DNA from: Lachnospiraceae bacterium
GTDB taxonomy: Bacteria; Bacillota; Clostridia; Lachnospirales; Lachnospiraceae
Length of the DNA stretch: 42,376 nt
Reading direction: 5' to 3'
NCBI GenBank assembly: GCA_022510625.1
Contig: JAFLTD010000013.1
Span: 1-42,376 of the forward strand
Below are positions 1 to 8,948 of the stretch, one piece after another; the first letter of the stretch is position 1, and each line of letters begins with the position of its first letter. Under the pieces are notes generated by a model. That model did no database searches and was not told the origin of the DNA. It saw only the letters and a program-made list of their open reading frames with translations. Made by a program: the position numbers and the translations under genes.

Positions 1-1569
1 AGAGAGCTTATTCGATGTAATCCATATTTCCTTCTTGACCCTTTTAAATGTTACGTCCCGAAATTCTGATTGCAATGTCTGCTGTAAACCGTTTATAACA
101 ACCACACATCCCACATTCGCAGTCCCGCTGACAATAATTTTCCCATTTGCAGAACGCTGATAGATATCAATCAGCCGTTCCCGTTCCATAGTAATCTCCT
201 TTAATTTAAGCTGATAACTAATCTTCTTACGCGTCTGTTCCGTTTTTTGCTGAATCAGTCCAAGATTAGCCGACTGTGTTTTTAACTGATCGGCAATACA
301 CTCCAATTCCTGTGCGGCATCTTGAATTTTATTCTTATAGTTTTCTATTTTACAATCTATATCTTCCATCCTATGCCTAAAATCAAAATCCAGACCAATC
401 ACCAGCCGCGTCTTTACCGCAGCATGGTTACCGATCGAAGCCGACGAAATCTGTTCCACTGCCTTGACTGTGCCGCCGATAATAGTACCACGATTACCGG
501 AAATTATCACATTCCGTCCCGCCTCCACTTCGCAATTCATTAAGGTTCCCACGTTGATTTCATTTCCGGCAAAAACATGTATCTGCTCTAAAAAACGTGC
601 CATTACGTTACCACCTGCATGAATGACGCCGTTACCTGCACCCTGCATTCCATTTCTCAAGATAACATCTTTTCCCGCAAAAAGGCTCGCTGTTTCCACA
701 TGTCCGTTTATCGTAATATCTCCGGTTGTTTTCACGGTAACGCCAGCAGATACATTGCCCTGCACCAACACATCGCCATGGAAATCCACATCCCCGGTAT
801 TGGCATTTAAATTGCCTTTTACCACAAAGACCGGGGTTACAGTCAGACTCCCATCCTCTACCGTGACATTTCCCTCAGCGCCGGCATAATATTCATAGCC
901 GGTTTCATCCGGCGCACAGCGTTTACACTTTAGAGGCGGCAATTCCTTACCGTTGTATGCTTCAATGGGATTTCCCAGAACATCTGTGCCTGCTTCGCCC
1001 GGCAAAGCCGAATGATAGGTGGCAAGGTGCTGTCCGTCCGTTACAAGTTCTATCTCTCCCAGCACATTATAGTCTACCGTGCCATCCGGCAGAATGATTG
1101 GTTTCCTTTGAGGTTCAGAATTAAAATGATATTCATAATAGCCGTCACGCCCGCTTTTGGCGGCAATGCCGGATGCAATGAGGATTTCCGCATAATTTTG
1201 TCCGCCCTGTGCAATTATCTCCAACGTTTCCTCTCTGATGCCGTAAACAATCCCATTTTCTTCTAAAAGAGTGTGAAGCTCCTCCAAAGAAAAAGGACGA
1301 TACAACGTAATCAAGGCTTCCGTCCGCGTACCGGTAATATGTAAGAGATAGTCCTCACCGTTTATGATAATCGGATCCTCCTGTCCGTCTTCATCATTCG
1401 GATTGCCGCTCCCACCGTTAAGCATATCCCCATCTTGATTTTCAGGGGTGTACTGCCCTTCCGAAATAGAGACTGCCTCCTGTCCGTCTTTTTTGGAGGA
1501 TAACGGTTCCATCTCTTCTATTCGATTTGTTTTCCCTTTGTTCTTTCCTGACCGATTAAAAAAGCCCAT
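1..1569 (-). CDS. FapA/DUF342 family protein, 3' end outside the window
   Basis: Read on the minus strand, 523 codons stay open from ATG at 1569 to the window edge, so the C-terminus is missing. The N-terminus (MGFFNRSGKNKG) is basic and followed by an acidic, Gly/Asn-rich linker. Around residues 75-215 is the conserved FapA N-terminal region with the signature YNGKELPPLKCKR. Residues about 250-370 form a right-handed beta-helix-like series of G-N-V/G-D-I repeats, as in polymer-forming proteins. Residues about 400-465 look like a coiled coil (MEDIDCKIENYKNKI). This order is typical of the FapA family (flagellar assembly protein A, PF03961), whose biochemical role is poorly defined. An ATG two codons upstream (1575) is possible, but AGGAG lies nine bases before 1569, a better spacing. 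The protein is probably cytoplasmic. The family assignment is confident; a link to flagella is family knowledge only. Confidence 0.88.
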   Translation of the reverse strand, partial: MGFFNRSGKNKGKTNRIEEMEPLSSKKDGQEAVSISEGQYTPENQDGDMLNGGSGNPNDEDGQEDPIIINGEDYLLHITGTRTEALITLYRPFSLEELHTLLEENGIVYGIREETLEIIAQGGQNYAEILIASGIAAKSGRDGYYEYHFNSEPQRKPIILPDGTVDYNVLGEIELVTDGQHLATYHSALPGEAGTDVLGNPIEAYNGKELPPLKCKRCAPDETGYEYYAGAEGNVTVEDGSLTVTPVFVVKGNLNANTGDVDFHGDVLVQGNVSAGVTVKTTGDITINGHVETASLFAGKDVILRNGMQGAGNGVIHAGGNVMARFLEQIHVFAGNEINVGTLMNCEVEAGRNVIISGNRGTIIGGTVKAVEQISSASIGNHAAVKTRLVIGLDFDFRHRMEDIDCKIENYKNKIQDAAQELECIADQLKTQSANLGLIQQKTEQTRKKISYQLKLKEITMERERLIDIYQRSANGKIIVSGTANVGCVVVINGLQQTLQSEFRDVTFKRVKKEIWITSNKLS

Positions 1570-1596
1570 ATCCATTCTCTCCTGCTCTTTTAATCT

Positions 1597-1625
1597 ACTA
1601 TAAAAGTTTCTGTAAACTATGTCAA
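1597..1625 (-). promoter_or_regulatory. Promoter of the FapA-family gene
   Basis: On the minus strand TTGACA (1625-1620) is followed after exactly 17 bases by TATAGT (1602-1597), about 28 bases before the start at 1569. This is a near-consensus housekeeping sigma-A promoter. Confidence 0.7.
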
Positions 1626-1967
1626 TTCTTTCTGACCTTAGTTTTCTCATTTTTCGGACATTGGAACAAAACCGCCCGTTTTTGCATAAAAACAATATGA
1701 TTTATAAATTTAGTTTGGTAGTGTGCAGAGTGAAGGTATGGTATAATAAGCCCGGACTCTGCAGTTTGGGCTGCAAAAATTGCGATGCAACCCGGACTTT
1801 ACATCAAAAAACTTAAAAGCAACATCAAATTTATAGTCTTTACATGGGTGTCCTCCTATAATGAAAGCATCATTCGACTTGCGCAAGAAAATGATAATGT
1901 TTCCGAAAAGTAAAAAGAAGCATTAAGTAAAACAGTAAGTAAAGACTAAAAGGAAAGGTTGTGTATT
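1626..1967. other. Intergenic region between FapA-family gene and XRE regulator
   Basis: About 340 bases without a convincing gene. It contains an extended -10 (TGGTATAAT, 1739-1747) and a second TATAAT (1857-1862), either of which could drive the XRE gene. A perfect 10-bp palindrome CTTGCGCAAG (1878-1887) lies just downstream of the second -10 and could be an operator. A GC-rich stretch at 1748-1800 carries the octamer CCCGGACT twice and short stems; I cannot assign it to a known RNA. A 65-codon frame here has no ribosome binding site and I do not call it. Confidence 0.4.
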
Positions 1968-2936
1968 ATGAGTTTAGGAGAAAATTTACAATTTCTGAGG
2001 AAAAAAGATAATATTACGCAGGAGCAGCTCGCGGAACAGTTGGAAGTGTCCAGGCAGTCTGTTTCCAAGTGGGAATCTGATACTGCTTATCCCGAAATGG
2101 AGAAAATCATACAGATTTGCGATCTGTTTCATGTCGGTATGGATGATTTGGTCAGAAAAGATGTAAGTCTGCTCTATGTGGGAGACAAGACAGAGTATGA
2201 CAATCACATGAATATCTACGCTAAAATGATGGCAGCAGGAGTCGGCATTATTCTACTGGGTGTCAGTCTGATGTTCTTATTGGAGGGCTTAAATATGAAA
2301 TTCCTTTGGTTCCCCGAGACGTATTATGATGCGTTAGGCGTGTATGTGGAGGAAGGAAGAGAAGGTGTTTTCGTAGGAGTCCTCATGATATTTGTAACGA
2401 TTGCGGTAGCGATTTTTATACTGTTCGGTTTAAGATACGGTGATTATTGGAAGAAACATACAAGCCTTCCCCAATTTTACAGTCAGTCAGAAATCGCTGA
2501 ATTTCAGCGTAAATTCGCGTTTATGATTGCTGCGGGCGTTACGATCATACTGATCGATGTTATTATTTTAGTAAGTTTGGAAGCTCTTTTTCCGGTGATT
2601 GAGAAAATCGAGTATTTGGAGTGTTTTTCGGTGGCTCTTTTCATGCTTCTGATTGCCGTAGCAGTTCCGATTCTTGTCTTTGCAGGTGCACAGGCTTCCA
2701 AATATAATATTACTCACTGGAATGAAATGCACGATGAAAATTCTGAAGCATATAAAAAGAATCAATTAAAAAGAGCTGTATGCGGCTGCCTGATGATGAT
2801 TGCAACGATTCTTTTTCTGATTGTAGGATTTATTTTGAAATGGTGGGGAATGTCGGCTGCTGTAATCTATTCGGTATTCGGAATTTTCTGCGGAATTGCA
2901 TCGGTTATTATTGAACATAGAACTTTTAAAAAATAA
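1968..2936 (+). CDS. Membrane-anchored XRE-type transcriptional regulator
   Basis: The predicted 322-residue protein starts at ATG 1968, with AGGAAAGG (1951-1958) nine bases upstream; a TTG three codons earlier would abut the ribosome binding site and is unlikely. Residues 1-63 are a classic helix-turn-helix of the XRE/Cro family (TQEQLAEQLEVSRQSVSKWE). The remainder holds about six hydrophobic membrane segments (roughly residues 84-104, 130-155, 185-210, 220-245, 262-285 and 290-315). The DNA-binding domain would face the cytoplasm, so the layout suggests a one-component sensor that reads a membrane or envelope signal. The signal and targets are unknown. The gene is monocistronic, ends just before a hairpin terminator, and may be autoregulated through the palindrome at 1878-1887 (inference). 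Confidence 0.9.
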   Translation: MSLGENLQFLRKKDNITQEQLAEQLEVSRQSVSKWESDTAYPEMEKIIQICDLFHVGMDDLVRKDVSLLYVGDKTEYDNHMNIYAKMMAAGVGIILLGVSLMFLLEGLNMKFLWFPETYYDALGVYVEEGREGVFVGVLMIFVTIAVAIFILFGLRYGDYWKKHTSLPQFYSQSEIAEFQRKFAFMIAAGVTIILIDVIILVSLEALFPVIEKIEYLECFSVALFMLLIAVAVPILVFAGAQASKYNITHWNEMHDENSEAYKKNQLKRAVCGCLMMIATILFLIVGFILKWWGMSAAVIYSVFGIFCGIASVIIEHRTFKK

Positions 2937-2950
2937 AATAGGTAAAAATA

Positions 2951-2985
2951 AAAGCTATCCTCTGTGGCAGACAGAAGATAGCTTT
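2951..2985. terminator. Bidirectional terminator between XRE regulator and galactokinase
   Basis: AAAGCTATC-c-TCTGT pairs with ACAGA-a-GATAGCTTT around a GGCAG loop. On the minus strand it is followed by TTTTATTTTTA, a strong U-tract ending galactokinase transcripts. On the plus strand it is followed by TGTTCTTAT, so it can also serve the XRE gene. Confidence 0.85.
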
Positions 2986-3000
2986 GTTCTTATCAGGCGC

Positions 3001-4284
3001 TTACAGCACCTTAACTCCGCCCTGTTTTCTGATGGAAAGCACATGGCATGTGCCCTCGCCGAGAATCTTTTCAATAAAATCTTTGTATCCCGCAACGGCT
3101 TCCTCTTTCACAAACGCCTGGATTGTTCCGGCAAAACCGCCGCCGTGGACACGGCATACGCCATTGTTTTTCAAGTAATGCTCACTGAGCATCAAGGTGG
3201 TGGGAACCGGTTGAGTCTGCTCATATTTGTTGGAGTAAACATTTTGCAAGTACTTGTATGAAGAGTTGCCCGATTCCCTGATGACCTCAAGGAAGTCGCC
3301 AAAACGCTTATCTCTTAATGCGGTAGATGCACGGCCGACACGCTCCACTTCCGTCAGGTAGTGGAAGGCACGGAGTACGCACCGGTCTCCGACTTTGCCG
3401 TAAAGTTCAGGCATTGCAGTGATAAATTCATCCATTGTGATCTCATTCAAATACTCTTTGCCGAAGAAATTGGATACCTGTTTCATTTCTGTTGTGATGG
3501 CAGCATAATCGTCGGTCAGGTTAGCGTGTGAACCCTTGGTGTCAACGATACACAGACGATAGCCTTCTGAGGTAATATCGTAATTGATCTTGGTGACAAT
3601 GGGTTTGGCCGGGTCCGCAAAATCTATATGTACGAAATCACCTACGCTGCAGGCTATCTGATCCATCAACCCGCTGGGTTTTCCGAAGTAGACATTTTCT
3701 GCGTACTGCCCGATGATGGCAATATCTACCGGAGATACGGACATATCATTATATAATCCTGATAAAATTGTGCCGATAATGGACTCCAGAGCAGCAGAAG
3801 AAGAAAGCCCGGACCCGCTGAGCACATCACTTGTGACGTAAGCTTTAAAGGAACCGGTCTTATAGCCGTGATCCTGCATACCCTTGATGACGCCTTTGAT
3901 TAAAGAAGTTGTGGTGCCTTTCGTATCCTCGGTAGTATCGAGTTGATTCACGTCGAAGCAAATGGGATCATAACCCTCGGACACAAAGTCGACGTTATCA
4001 CCGTTTCCTGCGCCGACAACGGCGATAGCATCTAAATTAATGGATGCGGCAAGCACGATACCGTGCTGGTGATCGGTATGATTACCGCAGATTTCAGTTC
4101 TGCCGGGTGCACTGTAAATTTCGACATCTCCTTCGCCGAATAACTCCTCGAATTTGGCAATAGCCTTCCGGTATCTTGCACGCTGTGAGGAAAGGACACT
4201 CTCCTCGGCACCGTAAATCTCTTTTAATTCCGCGTCAAATTCTTTATTCTCAATTCGACTCTGCAATAATTTTGAGTTAATCAT
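3001..4284 (-). CDS. galK: Galactokinase
   Basis: The 427-residue protein belongs to the GHMP kinase superfamily and should phosphorylate alpha-D-galactose at C1 with ATP, the first step of the Leloir pathway, in the cytoplasm. The galactokinase signature GRTEICGNHTDHQHG lies near residue 60. The ATP-binding motif SGSGLSSSAALE is near residue 160, and the C-terminal GHMP motif GGGFAGTIQAF is near 390. It is longer than the E. coli enzyme (about 380 residues) because of an N-terminal extension, as in many clostridial homologues. The start at 4284 is chosen because GGGAGG lies six bases upstream; an ATG at 4305 would place that GGGAGG inside the gene. No other Leloir gene (galT, galE) is adjacent, so this copy stands alone and ends at the bidirectional hairpin. 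Confidence 0.92.
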   Translation of the reverse strand: MINSKLLQSRIENKEFDAELKEIYGAEESVLSSQRARYRKAIAKFEELFGEGDVEIYSAPGRTEICGNHTDHQHGIVLAASINLDAIAVVGAGNGDNVDFVSEGYDPICFDVNQLDTTEDTKGTTTSLIKGVIKGMQDHGYKTGSFKAYVTSDVLSGSGLSSSAALESIIGTILSGLYNDMSVSPVDIAIIGQYAENVYFGKPSGLMDQIACSVGDFVHIDFADPAKPIVTKINYDITSEGYRLCIVDTKGSHANLTDDYAAITTEMKQVSNFFGKEYLNEITMDEFITAMPELYGKVGDRCVLRAFHYLTEVERVGRASTALRDKRFGDFLEVIRESGNSSYKYLQNVYSNKYEQTQPVPTTLMLSEHYLKNNGVCRVHGGGFAGTIQAFVKEEAVAGYKDFIEKILGEGTCHVLSIRKQGGVKVL

Positions 4285-4458
4285 CTTCTTCCTCCCAAAC
4301 ATCAATTATTTGCTTTCATTCTAAGACAAATCGCAATCAGGTTATGTCTTCTCAAACATAAATTATTTTCGGGAAAAATTCAATAGTTTTAAATATATTT
4401 ATAGAAATTAGTGTTTGAAACAATATGGAATATAAGAGAATAAAGAAAAATATCCGTT

Positions 4459-4487
4459 TTGATAATTTATTAAATAAATGTTAGAAT
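4459..4487 (+). promoter_or_regulatory. Promoter of the small Cys-rich protein gene
   Basis: TTGATA (4459-4464), 17-base spacer, TAGAAT (4482-4487). The start codon at 4524 follows with AAAGGA eight bases before it. Confidence 0.6.
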
Positions 4488-4523
4488 ATTATGCAGACTA
4501 ATAATGAGTAAAGGAATTATCTC

Positions 4524-4877
4524 ATGAAAAAGCAGATAGAAGGCCAGATCAGTCTTTTTGATTATATGGCGGAAGAAGAAAAAGTACATAAAGCAGAAGA
4601 TAAGCCGAAAATCACATCACAACATATAAAAAAGAAGAAAGGGCAGAAAACTGCTCTTTCCTCCGTTTCTCTTTATAAACAATGTCAAAACTGCTGGTGC
4701 AGCGATTGTAAGCATAACGAAAAACTGGACGCTGTACCGAGAGATTTCTCCGGCATCAAGAAAGCGTGTCCATCCTGCGATTTCTGCCTTCAAAGTAAGA
4801 AAGCGGAAATATGTGAAATCGGATCCTATGACAACGGCTGTAAACTGCGTGCCTCGGAAGAGGGCATTACACCGTAG
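4524..4877 (+). CDS. Small Cys-rich protein with N-terminal QxSLF clamp-binding-like motif
   Basis: This is a 117-residue predicted soluble protein that I do not recognise as a named family. Residues 7-13 read GQISLFD, close to the bacterial beta-sliding-clamp binding consensus QL(S/D)LF. A Lys-rich, probably disordered linker follows (residues 18-50). The C-terminal half carries paired cysteines: CQNCWCSDCKHN, then ACPSCDFC, then single Cys residues in EICEIG and GCKL. That pattern could bind zinc or an iron-sulfur cluster. The ribosome binding site (AAAGGA) and promoter are good, so the gene is real. It converges with the flavin reductase-rubredoxin gene, 40 bases apart, with no clear terminator between them. 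A role at the replisome is inference from the motif alone; the motif is short and could be chance. Confidence 0.75.
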   Translation: MKKQIEGQISLFDYMAEEEKVHKAEDKPKITSQHIKKKKGQKTALSSVSLYKQCQNCWCSDCKHNEKLDAVPRDFSGIKKACPSCDFCLQSKKAEICEIGSYDNGCKLRASEEGITP

Positions 4878-4917
4878 TCGAAACAGTCATCACTGAAAGT
4901 GTTATAGGAAAACATCA

Positions 4918-5529
4918 TTATCCGATCTTCTCGAAATCCTCCGCGCCGTGCTTGCAGAGCGGGCACACAAAATCTGCGGGAAGTTCCTCGCCCTCGTAGA
5001 CATACCCGCAAATTTTACATCTCCATCCCTTCTTGGGAGCGTTGGCATCCGCGGCCGGTTTGGGTTTTACATTGGCGTGATAATATGCATAGGTCATCGG
5101 ATTGTCATCGGATAAAACTTCCGCATCCACCACTTCGGCAATGAACATGATGTGCGTTCCCACGTCAACAGAATTCACTACTTTGCAGTCCAGATAAGCT
5201 GTCGCATTTTCTTTCAAATAAGGTAGCTCCTGTTTGGTCATGCCAAAAGGTACACCCACGAATTTATCAGTATCTCTGCCGCTCTGGAAACCGAAATGCT
5301 GGAATAATGAAAATGGCGCCTTCTCGGAAAGTATCGAAACAGAGACCATGCCCGACTGTTTGATCAGGTCGCAGGTCAGATTCTGCTTGTTGACAGTCAT
5401 AGCCACCTGAAGGGGATTGCTTGTAATCTGTGTAACCGTGTTGATGATGCACCCATTCATCTTTGCGTCTGCTTTGGAAGCAGCCATAAACAGTCCGTAT
5501 GATAGTTTAAAAAGAGCATTCTGATTCAT
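4918..5529 (-). CDS. Flavin reductase-rubredoxin fusion (high-molecular-weight rubredoxin type)
   Basis: The 203-residue protein has two domains. Residues 1 to about 150 are a flavin reductase-like FMN-binding domain (MNGCIINTVTQITSNP; AEVVDAEVL). Residues about 167-203 are a rubredoxin with the iron-binding pairs CKICGY and CPLCKHG. This architecture matches the NAD(P)H:rubredoxin oxidoreductase 'Hrb' described in Moorella, which passes electrons from NADH to the flavodiiron protein FprA for NO or O2 reduction. The start at 5529 has AAAGGA six to seven bases upstream; a start 11 codons earlier lacks a good site. An FprA-type gene begins at 42187, so both halves of such a system are present though far apart. 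It is divergent from the ABC transporter, with which it shares a short control region. Confidence 0.88.
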   Translation of the reverse strand: MNQNALFKLSYGLFMAASKADAKMNGCIINTVTQITSNPLQVAMTVNKQNLTCDLIKQSGMVSVSILSEKAPFSLFQHFGFQSGRDTDKFVGVPFGMTKQELPYLKENATAYLDCKVVNSVDVGTHIMFIAEVVDAEVLSDDNPMTYAYYHANVKPKPAADANAPKKGWRCKICGYVYEGEELPADFVCPLCKHGAEDFEKIG

Positions 5530-5615
5530 AACTTTTCCTTTCTCAGTTCGATTTATTTTCATATATTATAAGTAGTTATTCTCAGAGATGTCAATCCCAG
5601 TGCTATTTACAAAAT

Positions 5616-5644
5616 TTGCAAATTAAGAACGTAAACGTTATAAT
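5616..5644 (+). promoter_or_regulatory. Promoter with embedded dyad upstream of the ABC exporter
   Basis: TTGCAA (5616-5621), 17 bases, TATAAT (5639-5644). The spacer contains a perfect dyad AACGT-AA-ACGTT (5628-5639) touching the -10, and ATTTGCAAAT overlaps the -35. Both could be repressor sites; no dedicated regulator gene is adjacent. Confidence 0.65.
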
Positions 5645-5690
5645 CGGTATTAATCTTTACAAAAGCAAAAACTATATATTAGGAGTATTT

Positions 5691-7463
5691 ATGAACACGC
5701 CTACAAATTCCAGAACATACAAAGCGGGAGAACTGCTGCAACGGTTTCTCCCATATTATAAAAAGTACATACATATCGTAGTTATTGATCTGTTTTGTGC
5801 CGGGTTGACTACGATTTGTGAGCTGGTACTGCCGATGATCATACGGTATATTACCAATACGGGTATGAATGATTTATCGTCGCTTACCGTGGCGATCATC
5901 TTACGTCTGGGAGCATTATATCTATGTCTGCGTATAATAGATACGATGGCGAATTTCTATATGGCTTACACGGGTCATGTAATGGGGACGCGCATCGAGA
6001 CGGATATGCGGCGTGATGCCTATGCCCATCTGCAAAGATTGTCGGATACTTACTATAACAATACGAAGGTCGGACAGATCATGGGACGGATTACGAACGA
6101 TCTGTTTGATGTGACGGAATTTTCCCACCACTGTCCGGAGGAGTTTTTCATCGCGGGAATTAAGGCTGTGATTTCCTTTATCATTCTTGCGAGAATCAGT
6201 CTGCCCCTGACGCTGATTCTCTTTGCGGTGGTTCCTGTCATGGCGGTGACGTGTACGATCATTAATTTGCGTATGCGGGAAGCATTTCGCAAGCAACGTG
6301 TACAGATCGGTGAGTTGAATGCACGCATTGAGGACAGTCTTCTGGGACAGAAAGTGGTCAAAGCCTTTACAAACGAGGAGAAAGAAAAAGAGAAGTTTGA
6401 GGAAGACAACATCAATTTCTATGCGATCAAAAAAGAGACATATAAATTTATGGCGTTCTTCCAGACGACCACCAGAGCATTCGACGGATTAATGTATTTG
6501 GTTCTGCTTGTAGCGGGCGGCATCTTTATGATTAAAGGCAGCATTGTACCCGGCGATCTCGTGGCTTACGTCATGTATGTGAGCACTCTGATCGCTACGA
6601 TTCGCAGAATCATTGAGTTTGCGGAGCAATTTCAGCGCGGTATGACGGGTATTGAGCGGTTCGTACAGATCATGGACAGTGATATCGAGATTTTCGACGA
6701 GCCGGGAGCAGTGCCTTGCGTGAATCCACATGGCAATATCGAGTTTCGCAACGTGAGCTTCGAGTACCCGGATGACCACAACGTAGTCTTCAGAGGACTG
6801 AACCTGAATATCCGTGAGGGAGAAAAAATTGCTATCGTCGGACCGTCCGGCGGCGGCAAGACGACACTGTGCAACCTGATTCCGCGATTCTACGATATCA
6901 ATGAAGGTGAGATTCTGTTGGACGGGGAGAGTATCCATCACTATACACTGAAGAGCTTACGGCAGAATATCGGTATGGTGCAGCAGGACGTGTATCTGTT
7001 CTCCGGAACGGTCTATGAGAATATTGCCTACGGCAAAGAGAATGCCACGATGGAGGAAGTCATAGAGGCGGCGAAATGCGCGGGTGCGCATGAGTTTATC
7101 ACCGCGCTGAAAGATGGGTATGATACTTATGTGGGAGAGCGCGGCGTGAAGCTGTCCGGCGGACAGAAGCAGCGAATCAGTATCGCCAGAGTTTTTCTGA
7201 AAAACCCGCCCATACTTATCATGGACGAGGCGACTTCCGCACTGGATAACGAGAGCGAGTTTCAGGTGGCGAAGTCTCTGGAGGCCCTTGCCAAAGGACG
7301 AACGACCATCACCATTGCCCACAGACTGTCCAGCATCCGCAACTCCGACCGGATTCTGGTGCTGACGGAGGAAGGCATTGTAGAGGAAGGAACTCACGAG
7401 AGTCTTCTGGAACTTGGCGGAATCTATCATAATTTCTATGTGACGGCAAATGAGTTGAAGTAG
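5691..7463 (+). CDS. ABC exporter half-transporter (MsbA/multidrug type)
   Basis: The 590-residue protein has a fused transmembrane domain (residues about 1-310, six helices) and a nucleotide-binding domain (about 345-575). Visible motifs in the NBD are Walker A GPSGGGKTT, a Q-loop at MVQQDVYLF, the ABC signature LSGGQKQR, Walker B ILIMDEATSALD and the H-loop ITIAHRLSS. It should act as a dimer in the cytoplasmic membrane, exporting a lipid, drug or peptide; the substrate cannot be read from sequence. No second half-transporter is adjacent, so a homodimer is likely. The start at 5691 follows AGGAG (5681-5685); a longer frame from 5616 begins inside the promoter and is rejected. The MATE gene follows 98 bases later, suggesting a two-gene efflux unit. 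A hairpin GATGCT...AGCATC (7483-7509) lies between them without a U-tract. Confidence 0.92.
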   Translation: MNTPTNSRTYKAGELLQRFLPYYKKYIHIVVIDLFCAGLTTICELVLPMIIRYITNTGMNDLSSLTVAIILRLGALYLCLRIIDTMANFYMAYTGHVMGTRIETDMRRDAYAHLQRLSDTYYNNTKVGQIMGRITNDLFDVTEFSHHCPEEFFIAGIKAVISFIILARISLPLTLILFAVVPVMAVTCTIINLRMREAFRKQRVQIGELNARIEDSLLGQKVVKAFTNEEKEKEKFEEDNINFYAIKKETYKFMAFFQTTTRAFDGLMYLVLLVAGGIFMIKGSIVPGDLVAYVMYVSTLIATIRRIIEFAEQFQRGMTGIERFVQIMDSDIEIFDEPGAVPCVNPHGNIEFRNVSFEYPDDHNVVFRGLNLNIREGEKIAIVGPSGGGKTTLCNLIPRFYDINEGEILLDGESIHHYTLKSLRQNIGMVQQDVYLFSGTVYENIAYGKENATMEEVIEAAKCAGAHEFITALKDGYDTYVGERGVKLSGGQKQRISIARVFLKNPPILIMDEATSALDNESEFQVAKSLEALAKGRTTITIAHRLSSIRNSDRILVLTEEGIVEEGTHESLLELGGIYHNFYVTANELK

Positions 7464-7561
7464 ACGATAGCATTGAATGTAAGATGCTGCAATTATTGTT
7501 GTGAGCATCAATATAGAGTAGTAGTGCATGAGAATTTCTATTGTGGAAGGATGGAGATCGT

Positions 7562-8920
7562 ATGAAATTCGACAGCGCGGAAGAAAAGAGAATCTATATG
7601 ACCGAGCAGCCTGTGAAAAAGCTGGTATGCAGGCTTGCGGTACCGACAATCTTAAGTATGCTGGTAACCTCCTTTTACAATATGGCGGATACCTTCTTCG
7701 TGGGAAAACTGGATACGCAGTCCACGGCAGCAGTCGGCGTAGTTTTCTCGCTGATGGCGATTATTCAGGCGATTGGATTTCTGTTCGGACACGGTTCGGG
7801 TAACTATATTTCCAGGCAGCTTGGTGCGGGCAACATGGAGGAAGCGGAGAAAATGTCCGCTGTGGGATTCTTTACATCATTTTTCGCGGGTATTGTCATT
7901 ACGGTTTCCTGTATCTTTTTGATTGAGCCGCTCTCCTATGCGCTCGGCTCTACACCTACGATCCTGCCCTATACGGTCGCCTATCTGAGAATTATCCTGT
8001 TTGGTGCGCCGGCGATGACAGCATCGCTCGTGCTCAACAACCAGATGCGTTTTCAGGGCAGTGCGTTCTATGCAATGATCGGTATCGTATCGGGCGCGGT
8101 CATCAATATTGCCCTGGATCCAATTCTTATATTTGCGTGTGACATGGGTATTGCGGGTGCGGCGCTTGCGACTACGATTAGCCAGTATTTGAGCTTTCTT
8201 TTTCTTCTGATTATGGCGACAAGGGGCGGAAATATCCGGATTCATTTCAGCAATTTTAAGCCCAGCCTGCATTTCTACCAGGAGATTATCAGAGGGGGAA
8301 TCCCTGCACTGTTTAGACAAGGGCTCGCCAGTGTCGCGACAATCTTTCTAAATCACGCCGCCAGCGTATACGGGGACGCGGCAATCGCGGGCATGTCTAT
8401 CGTATCCCGTATCATGATGTTTGCCAACTCCGCCCTGATCGGATTCGGACAGGGATTTCAGCCTGTCTGCGGATTCAATTACGGAGCCTGCAAGTATAAA
8501 AGAGTGTTGGACGCATACTGGTTCTGCGTGAGGTTAGCGTTTGGCGTTCTCGTGGTAATGGCGGTGATTGTATACCTTTTTGCGCCGCAGTTTGTGACTG
8601 TATTCCGTAAGGATGATTTGGACGTTATTGCGGTCGGAACCGCAGCGCTTCGCTACTCGGTTGTCGCATTCCCGCTGAGTGCCTGGATTATCATGTGTAA
8701 TATGATGTTACAGTCCATCGGCAAAGGTGTGAAGGCTTCTATCGTGTCCTCCGCGAGACAGGGTATTTTCTTCCTGCCGCTGATTGTGATTCTTCCGCAT
8801 TTCTTCGGACTGACAGGGGTGGAAATGTGCCAGGCGGTATCGGATGTCTGCGCGCTCACTATATCTATCCCCATCGGCATGAGCGTCATCCGCGAGATGC
8901 GGGCGGCGGATGCGGAATGA
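7562..8920 (+). CDS. MATE family efflux transporter
   Basis: The 452-residue protein has about 12 membrane segments in two repeated halves, as in MATE (multidrug and toxic compound extrusion) proteins, which couple export to Na+ or H+ entry. The N-terminal VPTILSMLVTSFYNMADTFF and GHGSGNYISRQLGAG are typical of the MepA/DinF branch. The second half repeats the pattern at GGIPALFRQGLASVATIFLN and GFGQGFQPVCGFNYGA. The length fits the family (about 450). ATG 7562 is preceded by AAGGATGGAG; a TTG seven codons upstream would overlap that site. It is probably co-transcribed with the ABC exporter. The substrate is unknown. Confidence 0.9.
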   Translation: MKFDSAEEKRIYMTEQPVKKLVCRLAVPTILSMLVTSFYNMADTFFVGKLDTQSTAAVGVVFSLMAIIQAIGFLFGHGSGNYISRQLGAGNMEEAEKMSAVGFFTSFFAGIVITVSCIFLIEPLSYALGSTPTILPYTVAYLRIILFGAPAMTASLVLNNQMRFQGSAFYAMIGIVSGAVINIALDPILIFACDMGIAGAALATTISQYLSFLFLLIMATRGGNIRIHFSNFKPSLHFYQEIIRGGIPALFRQGLASVATIFLNHAASVYGDAAIAGMSIVSRIMMFANSALIGFGQGFQPVCGFNYGACKYKRVLDAYWFCVRLAFGVLVVMAVIVYLFAPQFVTVFRKDDLDVIAVGTAALRYSVVAFPLSAWIIMCNMMLQSIGKGVKASIVSSARQGIFFLPLIVILPHFFGLTGVEMCQAVSDVCALTISIPIGMSVIREMRAADAE

Positions 8921-8948
8921 ACTCCGCGCTCACTATCCAAATTGGAAA

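Noticed and set aside
1558-1569. Possible frameshift in the T-run just after the FapA-family start codon
   Set aside because: Recounting the run gives six T on the coding strand, which keeps the MGFF start in frame with the rest of the gene.
1619-1816. 65-codon frame with a C-SLGCKNC motif upstream of the XRE gene
   Set aside because: No ribosome binding site, unusual codon use, and it overlaps the FapA-family gene promoter.
6489-7649. Long antisense frames under the ABC transporter gene
   Set aside because: They mirror the codon structure of a clear coding gene and lack start signals and family features.
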